Origin: Roridomyces roridus
Lineage: Eukaryota; Basidiomycota; Agaricomycetes; Agaricales; Mycenaceae
Length of the DNA: 64,000 nt
Assembly: GCA_029378245.1 (NCBI GenBank)
Contig: JARKIF010000020.1
Location: 310,001 to 374,000, forward strand
Direction: 5' to 3'
Under the pieces are notes generated by a model. That model saw nothing but the letters and a program-made list of their open reading frames with translations, was not told where the DNA came from and ran no database searches. Numbering within the stretch: position 1 is the first letter of the stretch; every line of letters begins with the position of its first letter. Positions 22,513 through 33,000 of the stretch are shown here, in pieces. A program made the position numbers and the translations under genes.

Positions 22513-23311
22513 ATGAGCTCGTTGCCCAGCGAGCTTTGGTGCGAGGTACTCAAGAACACATACATCTACGGCGACAGCATCCACAATTTCTCCCTGTCGT
22601 GCCGCGCCTTCCGCGCTATTGCCCTGCCGCACCTTTTCTCCACATTCAGATTCACTCCCTACGACCTTCGAAGGGTTGAGCACATCCCCATAATCCGCTC
22701 GTCCGCGATGGTGGAAAGATCCATGGACCGCCTCGGATTCTGGTGCTCCCCTGCGATAGCGCCGTTGGCACGGGTTTGCCATCTGCGTTCGGGTGACTTC
22801 TACGACGATGGTGAATCTACGACCGACGATCCCGCTTTCTTTCAACACCTTCCACTTCTCATCGTACTGCAAGAACTCCATCTCGACAGTATCCTACTCT
22901 CGCAGGCCCGTGTCGATGCCATATGTCGCTTCTCCACTGGCATGTTGGCGAATCTCGCCATATCGTGCTGTTATCTGGCCTCCGGAGAACCTGCTGCCTC
23001 CTTGGAACTGGTCTTGAACGTCTCGGCGCTTCGATTAGAGGCGCCCAGCGATGAATTTTGGCCTCTTCAGGTCGCACCCACCCCATCGTCTGCGTTTCCT
23101 AATCTTTGCTTTCGAGCAGGGAGTCGCTGTACCGGACATTCCACTATTCCCAAACGTGCATACGTTGGAAATTTGGATAGATTCATCTGCAGCCCCGGAA
23201 AATCAGCCATTCTTCAGCAAATTTACTGGGCTGCGCGTTCTCAGACTTGTGCTGGGCCGCCAAATGCTTCACCGATCAATGGATGACGCCCAGCGCCCCC
23301 AGTATATCTGA
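22513..23311 (+). pseudogene. F-box/LRR protein, frameshifted (family copy 2)
   Basis: ATG at 22513 begins MSSLPSELWCEVLKNTY, then HNFSLSCRAFRAIALPHLFS (F-box) and an LRR-like region with VDAICRFSTGMLANLAIS. At about 23060-23080 homology to copy 3 (27.5 kb) jumps frame: the continuous frame goes to nonsense after DEFWPL, while the next frame carries on with LFPNVHTLEIWIDSS and NQPFFSKFTGLRVLRL. Both frames end by 23311, well short of copy 3. A frameshift and a 3' truncation make this a likely pseudogene. Confidence 0.78.
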
Positions 23312-23505
23312 CAGAGAGTGCGAGGCATCCGAACGGCTGTGGTAATTGTTGAAATCGTCGGTTTCGAGCATTTTATAAGTGTATAAATATTCTTTTGTTT
23401 CCCTCCAGATCTAGTCGAACCGACTGTGCTGCAGAGTACACAAAATCTCGACTAAACGTTCCCATTTTTTGTGTATCATAAGTCTGCAGAAAACCACTCA
23501 CAATC

Positions 23506-24896
23506 CTACTCTCTCCACCGTTTCATCGCCTGCCTCCCCGTCCTCTGATTGCCCCAAACCACCTTCAGTCCCTCCTGCGCCAGACATCTCAGTCGCCACC
23601 CTACGCGCTTTCGTCCGAGATACAGACCAAGGGAACGCAATTGCCCAGGGGGTTCCAACAACCGCCATCTCGATTCGATCATGGCAGCGAAAGCCTGGCG
23701 GGGGAGCACGTCGTTCCTATCTCCCCATGACAGGGAAACGAGGCGAGGGCAGATAGGTTGGACAGGAAGGTTGTCATCGGTGCCAACTGCGAGCGCGGAG
23801 ACGAGGACGGCGCCCTCAATTTCGGATACTTCTGGTCCAATAAAATCGAGTTCGAGCACCGTGATTGAAGATGCTACCTGGAGCAGTGCGATGATTTGTG
23901 ACGCGGGGGAGGTGCACATGAAGAGCGTCAGCCCGGTCAATATGCAGAAGGAGCTTTGCAGGAAGGACGCTACGTGGTCGACCAGGCCATGCACCTGCAA
24001 CTCCTGTAAGGACGGTGCGACGAGGTGCGGCAGGAATTTGGTGTTGGTGACTACGAGGCGACGTAGGTGTGGGAGGTTGACGACTCCGAAATCGACCCGG
24101 AGTAACTCTGCATCATCAAAGTCCAAATCGCACTCGACGAGCTGCGTGGCGGCCAGAAGACGCCTGAAATGCACGGCGGCGTTTGCGTGAGTTGTGACCA
24201 TGGGAGGACAATGTGACGAGTTTGAACCCCGGGCTGCGAAGGGCGACGCTCTGCAGATTCGGGGCGTCGCTGAGCATGGAGTAGAATCGCTGGTCGAGGC
24301 GTGATCCCAGCCTGCCGTTGAGGGTCAAATGTCTGAGCATCGGCAGTGTCCCCAGCTTTGAATTCATGAATTCATCCGGTGGAGATGAACCGCTGTCGCA
24401 TTCGATCCAAAGGCTGGGCCATCTGGCACGATGGGCGACGATGATCTTGACTTTGTCCCCGAATCCCCGAAGCTGGCCCCCCACCCACAGAATCTGATCA
24501 CAACGTCCAGTGGAGCAGAGCCTATGCGCTCGAGGAGTAGTTTGAAGTAGAAATTACTGCGAACCCAATCATAATGCATCACCTGGTCGACGACGACGGT
24601 GCTCCATAGGGGTCCGTATGCGAGGGCGATAGCACGCCAATTGGTGCAGACCTGGGCGAGAGACCACGGGGACCGAGTTGCCAGACACCCTTCTTCCTCG
24701 TTGTGTGTCGACCCGGGGGTGGGAGGCGATTGTCGAGCGAAATATGGCCCTCGATGGGCGGTAAAGCCAAGATGAAGATCTGGCACAGGATTTCGGGGAA
24801 TAGAGACGATATCGGTGACGGTTCGGCGGCTGGAGAGATGCGAAGAGCGTCTAATTCATTGGAGAGCTTCGGGAGAGTCTCGTCGTCGGAAGTCAT
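23506..24896 (-). pseudogene. F-box/LRR protein of another agaric family, multiply frameshifted
   Basis: ATG at 24896 starts a typical N-terminus (PISSLFPEILCQIFILALPP, an F-box). Homology-like sequence then continues in three successive frames: SPWSLAQVCTNWRAIALAYG, then VKIIVAHRARWPSLWIECDS with LGTLPMLRHLTLNG, then NLPHLRRLVVTNTKFL to MKRWRE. Shifts lie near 24705 (a C run), 24478 (a G run) and 24215. Two of the three are at homopolymers, so assembly error is a real alternative to a pseudogene. If repaired it would be an LRR-type F-box protein of roughly 450 residues. Confidence 0.7.
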
Positions 24897-25033
24897 GGAG
24901 GTGAGTCAGGGACGAAAGAGAGCGATCTGAATTGAGCCGCATCAGCACTGCTTACTGCCTCCTGTCTCCTCCTTGGGAAACGTCTTGCTTCAATATATTG
25001 ACTGGTACATACGGTTTGAAAGGTCACAGAGCA

Positions 25034-25105
25034 GCGGACACTACTTAGTGTACGGATGCACTCTCGTAACTTACGCGAGTTGGGGTTCGACTCCCCTCGT
25101 CCGCC
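25034..25105 (+). tRNA. tRNA or tRNA-like gene, anticodon uncertain (possibly CTT, Lys)
   Basis: A 72-base segment has a six-pair acceptor stem (GCGGAC with GTCCGC), a strong T arm and B-box (GGGGTTCGACTCCCC), and an anticodon stem CTCGT/GCGAG closing the loop AACTTAC. The loop has A rather than U at position 33, and the D arm is poor, so this may be a decayed tRNA. It lies in the divergent interval between the F-box pseudogene and the UDP-glycosyltransferase. Confidence 0.5.
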
Positions 25106-25158
25106 TGGAACGTGGATGAAGTAGCAGTGCACCTCTTTTTTTCACCTGCATGCACTAC

Positions 25159-27079
25159 CTAAAACGCTATCAACTTGGCAATATCCTCCTTCACCTCCCC
25201 GGCCCTCACTTCTCCAAGCGCTCCCGCCATCTTGCGTGCATTCTCAGAAACAAACGCGCCCCGCTCACCCCGCACGTCATGCAAAACGCGTTTAAACTCT
25301 TCTGTCGCATCTTCAACTGTGCCAGTGATATTTGCCGGGCTGCGGAGAGAAGGGCCTCGCTGGGGGCCGGTGCGGACCTAGTTTTCGATGAATTGATCGA
25401 ACATCCCGCAGAGAGATGAAAAGACAGCGAACCTGGAAGAGCTCGATGGCGACGGGATTGGGATCCGCGGCCAGGACGGCAGCGTTGATAGGCTGCTCGG
25501 CGCCAGCGGGCCAAATAATGAGCGGGAGGCCGCGGGCCATTGATTCGGTTATAGAGCTGAAATTTACATCATGAGTATGGTCTCTCAAGTGGAAGGGAGG
25601 ATTGAAACACACTTCCAACCTCCGTGCGTAAGGAACCACCCGACGGCCCCATGCTGAATGATCGCTCGCTGCTCGACCCAGAAGTCGCATGCGAGCCCTC
25701 GGCCGCTGGCGTGTATGCGGTCAACCAGCTCTTTGGGTAGGGACGCCAACTTGCCACCGAGGGCGAACAGGAAGGGGAAGGGCTGCTCCAAGGAAAGGAA
25801 GGTGTCCAGGAGAGCTTGGACTAGCTCTGGAGTTGCGGTGGGGAAGAATAGGGAACTGCATGAGACAGACGGGGGGCGTCAGTAAGTAAGTAGGCTAGAC
25901 GGATGGATGGACGGAAACGCACCCGAAGGAAATGTACAACACCGACTTCGGTCCATATTTCTTCTCCGCCTCGTCCAAAAATGCTCTAATCACCTCGTTT
26001 GCCGGCGTGAGGTGCCCCTGTGGATCCCAAGATCGCTCATCCGTCTGCAAACCCACCGCAAACAACTCCTGCCCCCTCCCCCGCGCCACTTCCCGACAAA
26101 ACTTCAAAGCCCCCGGCTCGATCGCTGTGGACGTCGGGACGACGTAGCCATCGCAGACTTTTGCGAATTTCTGCCCCGTGGAGAGAACCTGTGCCAAGCC
26201 CTCCGAGCGGCCAGCGGCGTATGCGAGTTGCTCGTAATCGTAAATCGAATATACGCCGGGGATGGAGACGATTCGGCCATCGTGGGCGTCGATGCCGTTG
26301 GAAGCGTATGTGACCTGTGAGTTCAATATCACATTAACCCAACATGGCACTGAGGACACGACGGAAAGACTCACAGCATCGAGTATCTCCTCTAGAGTGC
26401 GCCCCCGTCGACGGCCCTCGTCGTCGTAAATCTCCTGCGCGATAGCGACAAAGTCATGCTCGAACAAGATTCCCGGCATCGAAGATAGCGATATAGGGCT
26501 CCAGAGTAGGATCTTGCATGAAGCGCCGTCGCCCACGATAGTTTTGGTCGGATCGATGACAAAGCCGCATGAAACGTCCATCTGCAAGTCCGACGTTGAA
26601 ATGGAAGTGACGATTGAGGCGTCAAACTTACATGGACAGCGCGTGGCCTCGGCCAAGCCTCCGTACCCTCCATGAGTCCGGCAAGACTCTCCACCCACCC
26701 ACCCATGAGCTGGCCAAACGCAGCTGCGACAGCTTGTGGGCTGAACTCGACTCTGCGCGTTTCCCGTCAGTTTCTAACACAGAGGGAAATTGCAAATAGA
26801 CGTACCCTTCATCCCCTGTTCCGACAATCCGCAGGCGCTCTCGGTCGTAGATGCACTCTTTTAGTTCTGCGTGCATCTTTGGAACTGAGCACCGAGCAAA
26901 TGAATCGGATAAACGGAAGTAGAGTCGCTGGGCGTTGACGCACCGACCATGTTATGCACAAAGAGGGTGATGACGAGCTCAGGCTCGCTGCGCAGCATTT
27001 GTACGCATAAGTGCAAATAGCTGACGGTGTGACCCCATGCAGGGATGAGTAGCGTGAGGATATGGCGGGTGCGTGTCAT
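25159..27079 (-). CDS. UDP-glycosyltransferase-like protein (GT1, GT-B fold)
   Basis: Likely transfers sugar from a UDP-sugar to a small lipophilic acceptor. ATG at 27079 opens with RHILTLLIPAWGHTVSYLHL, the usual N-terminal strand and acceptor-site His of the family. Exons continue through VLYISFGSSLFFPTATPELV, FPFLFALGG, ACDFWVEQRAIIQHGAVGWF and LTHGGW (the donor-binding HGG signature, near 25606-25630), then GLPLIIWPAGAEQPINA, and end EVKEDIAKLIAF with TAG at 25159-25161. About seven to nine exons, no frame break found. It stands among decayed F-box genes and is the only intact gene between 22.3 and 30.0 kb. Confidence 0.82.
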
Positions 27080-27506
27080 GGGGACAAGAATGAATGTATC
27101 GGCGAGTGAGGCGGAGTGCCTTTATTAATGCGTAATTTGTCAGAATCAGATGGCGATCCGCGCCGCGTGAGACCTTGTACGGTGATGAAGCCCGTGAGCG
27201 GAGCGGACCGTGCCCACTGGCATCCCGGGTTTCTGGTCGGTGGGGGTCGCAAGGGGGTCGAGCCGCTACTTATGTAGTAAGTAAGTACACCGCCAAAGTG
27301 CTGTCGACTGGGCCGGCGCCCAGGATGCATCGAAGGGACTCGGAGTCGGAGCGGGAACGGACACCCTTCTTCGCAGCGCGTCGTTGCGTGAGTGAGTGCT
27401 GGATGTGTTCTGAGAAACGAGAGATCAAGGTGACAGCCAAAGTGGCATCTGATGCCATCAGCAATGGCTACGTCACGCCACCTCACGCCACTTTCTTCTC
27501 TCCACC

Positions 27507-29049
27507 ATGAGCTCGTTGCCCTGCGAGCTTTGGTTCGAGGTACTCGAGAGCCTAGACCACCCCAGCCTCCAAAACTTCTCCCTATCGTGTCGCGCCTTCC
27601 GCGACTTGACCCTGCCGCACCTTTTCTCGACGCTTATATTCGCTCCCTACGGCTTTCGAGATTTCGGCGCACCAGCAGCGCAGAAGGTCCCCGTACTCCC
27701 CCTTCTTCAATGGTGGAAAGCTCCCTGGAATGCCTCAGTTTCTTCTGCTCCCCGGAGATAGCGCCATTGGTACGGGTCTGCCATCTGGACCCGTGCTACC
27801 TCCGCGGCGAGGATGAATGTACCACCGACAATCCATATCTCCTGTTGGACGCGTTCTTTCAACACCTTCCTCGTCTCGTCGGACTGCAGGAACTCTATCT
27901 TCGCCGTATGCAATTCTTGCAAACCCATGTGGATGCCATATGTCGTGTGCCCACTTTGATGAATGTCGCCGTATCGGACTGTTCCATGGTCCCCGAAGAA
28001 CAGACACCCTCCCCAGCATCATCCCTGAATATTTCGGGGTTTCGGTTAGAGGGCCTCGGTACCACGGAGGACTTTTGGCTTGATCTCCTCGCGCCGCATC
28101 ATCTGCGTTCCCTGTCGCTTGGTTTCTCATTGAGAGGTGCCGTGCGGGAGATGCCACAATTGCCAAATGTGCATACGTTGGAAACAACCATAGATTCCCC
28201 CACGGCATTGCGGAACCAGCCCTTCTTCAGCAGCTTTCCTGCGGTGCGCGTTCTGAAACTGACGATGTATACGGGCAACGCAGACGTCCCCGAGCCACTC
28301 CACCCATCGGTTCTTCCCCTTCTGACAGAGTTCTTTGGCGATTGTGATTCCCTCGCTCTGTTCCTTCCTGCGCCGAACCTCACGCACATCTACCTCAAAA
28401 CATGCTTTCCCCCAGCGTTCGTATTGTCGTGCTTGGAAGGCACACGGGGCGCCATCATCACCTCCTTCTATCTCAAGTCTTTTGAGCTTGATGTTGGGAT
28501 GTTGGACGCACTGTCGGAGCTTCTCCCGCACTTGACCGAACTTTTTATCCGCGTTTTCATTGAATCCATGTCTGACATGTTCGATGGCCACGTTGACAGT
28601 GTCGAAAGGCTGGATACGAGCGACTTTCAGGCGGGTGACAAGGTGAGGGACAACAAAAACATCAGAACTGATTTCAAAGTGGGTTGTCTGGTTTCTTGGA
28701 GCTCCCTGCAACAAGTTGACTATGGAATAGCTTTCGACACACTTCGCGACCCTCCTTGCTTCCAGCTCCTTCCCCAATGGCCTCCAACGCCTTGCGATCA
28801 CTTATGGGAGTCGACACACCCGGGATAACAGTCACCGAAGCGAGCACGTACAAACTCCCAGACTTTGCAGCCATGCGGCAGAGCCTGGTAGCAAAATGTC
28901 CTCAATTGTCCTGGCTTTATCTTGACGGAGTGTATTTCCCATACGATTGGCGCGGGATGGAAGGAAGTGAAACGGTAACCCATGATTTTGGTGAGACTTT
29001 AACATTGTCATTCGAGTCGATGCTAAACATTGTATGTAGCCGCGTATAG
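27507..29049 (+). pseudogene. F-box/LRR protein, frameshifted (family copy 3)
   Basis: ATG at 27507 gives MSSLPCELWFEVLESLD, then NFSLSCRAFRDLTLPHLFST (F-box). Around 27690-27705, in a C-rich stretch, the frame is lost. The next frame carries on with SMVESSLECLSFFCSPEIAP and a long LRR-like region to about 28790 (LPNVHTLETTIDSPTALRNQ, PNLTHIYLKTCFPPAFVLS). A further block in a third frame (KLPDFAAMRQSLVAKCPQLS, 28850-29049) may be the original C-terminus. This is the longest of three related copies. The first shift is a single base, so it could be an assembly error. Confidence 0.72.
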
Positions 29050-30048
29050 CAACCGTGGTTGGGCGCCTATCGCGTACGAACGGGAGCGTCGGGCACGCGT
29101 ACGGGAGTGGTAAATCTTGGGATCGTCGCTGTTGCAAAGTCTTACTTCTTGTTCATGTACGAGATGCAGTCGTAGACTCCACACACTGTCTCATTTCCTC
29201 GTGAGGAACTTGGGCAACAACCGCTCGAGGTTCCACACTGTCACACAAACTTGAAGCTCTTGATTGTCTGGTTTGAGTCCGTGTGGGAGATTTTATTTAT
29301 ACGCAAATCCCTGCTGGTACAGATCGAAATAAGCGTCCAGGCAAGCAGTTCCCTCAAGCCCGACAGACTACCTTGAGACTCGATTGAGACTACCGGTTAA
29401 TGAAGCCAGACCGGCAGCAAACTGTATAATTAAGCGGCCGGCATGTCTGGGAGTGAAAATAGCTGAGAGCTATGATTGAATAGTGATTTGCGTCCACGTA
29501 CTTTGAAGGTTGTTTCAAGGAGCTTTAGAGCAACTTCGCGGCTCGACATCAAACCGCCGGTTACAAGGGCATCAATCATCAGATGACACACAAATCGCCT
29601 CTTGCTCGCTTCCACCACCATCTCTGTGCGATTCCGCTCTATCCTGCCCATCTCCAAGCTGTAAGTCATTCCACGTCCAATCTACCGTTCCCCCCGCAAA
29701 ACTGTCATTAACGCAGCATTTATGAAGCATTTGTGGCAGTGGTGCGGCGGAGGTGGTGCTAGTTGCCATGAGTCCTGTTTATCAGCACTCGGCGGAAGCG
29801 GCACCCGCGCAATTGAGGTTAGCATCCGCCCTCCTAATTGCGTTGTTAGGCATCCCACTTACCCAAACCGCCAGTCCTTGACTGCGCAGCCAGCAACTCG
29901 GCGTAATAAGCCTTTAATCCGGGACTCATCCCCGCTTTATTCCAAGTCCACTACACATGGAAGGGTGCCTGGATGAATTACAGTTCTATGAATTAGTCGC
30001 CTACAAAACCCTCCCTTGCTCGGTCCTGTTGCGGTTGCTCGATGACAG
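29050..30048. other. Intergenic, upstream of the NRPS-like gene
   Basis: No coding evidence. It presumably contains the promoter of the large gene starting at 30049; no specific element could be assigned. Confidence 0.4.
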
Positions 30049-33000
30049 ATGACATCCCCAATCCCTCTTGCCTATCTGCGCGACCTTCCTCGGCCTTCTT
30101 CACCCTCTACGTCTCTCGGGGACCACATCGCGGAAGTCATCTCCAATGACTACCGCATATCCACCCTCCTCGACTGCCTCCCCTCGACATCCTCCCCGGC
30201 CCTCCACTCCCCCGACATGGCCCGAAAACCCCTTTCGCATGCGGCAATCAAATCCTTCATCCAAAACTTCTCCCTCCCGCACTCACCCTTGCAAACACCT
30301 CTCGGTGCTAACGACCGCGTCATGCTCGTCCTCCCCACTGGGCCCGAAAACGCCCTGGCTCTTCTCGCGGTGGCCACCTACCACACTTGCGCACCGGTCA
30401 ACGCGAGCTGCACCGCCGGAGAGCTCCTGGACGATGCACGGAGATTGCGTGCCAGAGCCGTCCTGACGACCCGTGATGTGGCGGAGCGACTTGAGCTTCG
30501 CACGTTGCAGGAGACGCTCGAATGCGAGATCATTTTCGTCGAGCCCCGTGCGGGAGGTGCGTGTGGTTTGTTTGATATGACGGTCTTGGGTGGTGGCAGC
30601 GAGGAGCGTGCTTGGACCGCCCGGATGAGGCAGGTCGGACGGCGGCCTTCGGTGCTGCATACACTTGCAGACAAGTCGCTCATACTGCATACGTCGGGAA
30701 CGAGCGGGAAGAAGAAAGTCGTGCCGTATACGTTGCTTTCTCTCATCGTCGGGACCTGCGCTGTCGTCGAGTCTTGGGATCTACGGCCATCGGATATCAA
30801 TCGTGAGTGCCCCATCCTCGAAACGCGACGACCATTCATTCGATAGTGAATATGATGCCACTGTTTCACGTCGGCGGTATCGTCCGGAATCTCCTCGGGG
30901 TGAGTGCCAGTATTCATCTCCAGCGAGATCGACTGACTTGCGGTGCAGCCCATGTTCTCCGGTGGAAGTGCGATCATGTGCGCGGGTTTTGACTCCAATG
31001 CATTCTGGGCTCTGTCACAGCAGATTGGAGCGACTTGGTGCGACATTCACTTTCTCTAAACCCGCTGAATGTTTACTTTCAAAGGTATTATGCTGCGCCG
31101 ACCATCCACCAAGCGATCCTCTCCTCCAAACCAGACGATATCTCCCCTTCTCACGACCTCTGCATCCGCATGATATGTAACGCAGCAGGCGGCCTCCTCC
31201 CCTCCCTCGCTACGGACCTACAAGCTGCGTTTGGCGCAGTGATCCTCCCATCATACGGGATGACCGAGTGTATGCCCATCGCCTCCCCACCGACAAGCTA
31301 CCGCCTCGAGCGCACTGGCTGCTCTGGTATCGCATGCGGTCCACATCTATCCATTCGCGACCCATCCAACATCGAGCGAGCCCTTCCCACTGGGTCCACT
31401 GGCGCCATCTGCGTCCGCGGTCTCCCGACCTTTCAGGGCTACGAAGTGGACCCTAACCCCGATGCCCCTCTCGACGTCTCGGCGTTTTCGAGCGAGGGTT
31501 GGTTTGATTCGGGTGATGTAGGGCATTTGGATACTGATGGGTATTTGTTCGTCACGGGAAGGAGTAAAGAGATTATCAACAAGGGCGGGGAGGTGGTTAG
31601 TCCGTTTGAGGTCGAGGAGGCTGTTGTGACTGCCGCGAGGGGATACGTCAAGGTATGTTTTTTCCCGTTCGAGCCGTACTCTCGTTGATGGTTCGTAGAC
31701 GGCGCTGGCCTTTGCGATCGAGCATGATGTGTTGCAGGAGACGATCGGCGTCGTTCTTGTTCCTGTTGCGGGAAGGCCGCGGATTGGGCTCGCACAGTTG
31801 CAGGATTTGCTACGGTCAGTGTCCTCTTGCTTACTCTGATTCAGTGCTCAATACGCATTTTCAGGGACCATTTACATCCGTCCAAGTGGCCCTTTGCCGT
31901 CGTTTACATGAATGACTTGCCGAAGAACAGCGCCGGGAAACCTCTCAGAATCAAGCTCGCTACTCGTCTCGGCCTCGGGTGTCTAACCGACTCTGTCCCG
32001 CTTTTTCTCAGACACTTGGAGGCTGAAGTCCCACACCCTATGGCCGCGCTCTCCGAGCCCATCAGATGTGCCCGTGTTAGGGTGGATCTCACCTCCATCG
32101 AGCGTGCATTGCTGAGCATCGACGGCGTGCGTAACGTTGCCTTGCGATGCCGTCGGGACGGTGCACCCGAAGCGTTCGTGTCGGCATCAGATGGGATTGA
32201 CGCTCAGTACCTAAGAGACGCGCTGGATGGTGTGATGCATGGCTACTGCATTCCCGAGGCGTTGAACGTTGTTCGTGGAAATTTGTCGAGGGCGTCGAAC
32301 GGGATGGATTTCGCCGCGATGGAACGCGAGGTGGCAGAGCGGAATGCGAGCGAGATGTCGGAGCATATGCTACTCGTGCGGGACATCATCGCCAATATTC
32401 TGGTCGCAGACCCGAAGAACATCACGGCTGCTTCCGATTTCTTTCTCCTCGGCGGGTCAGTCGATTTGGTTTCGCTCGCCACTGTTTTCTGACCCTTGAC
32501 CAGGAACTCTCTACTTCTCGGCAAACTTACGCATCAGATCCGCAAAGCGACGGGTGTCAATATCCCCATTGCCGCTCTGTTCTCCAACAGTACCGTTGAT
32601 TCTATCAGCAGTCTGATCAAGGGCGCGAAGGTGGAGAAGCTCGGCTCTCCCGGTTCGAGCCCACGCCCCGGCCACCGAACGCGCAGTCAAAGCGAGAAGA
32701 CGCTCATTGATGAGGAATACTACAACTATCCAAACGATGCTCGGATTCACACTCAGAATGAGCGCGGTCAAACACACCCACTTACTTTAATCATCCAAGC
32801 CATGCCTTTCGTTCTATTCTATCCTCTCAAAGCTGCGTTGACGTGTGAGTTGTCCACATTTTGGGGGTCGCTTCATTCATGGGATGATACAGGGACTGTT
32901 TTACTTTTCGTCCTAACTGAAATGGCCCCGCGCCTCGATGATTCATTCTGGGCACGTCTCGTCTCGTTGCTGGCCGCGATCGCCGCGGCTCAGATATGCA

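Noticed and set aside
28127..28801. A 224-codon minus-strand open frame
   Set aside because: Antisense shadow of the F-box copy 3 LRR region.
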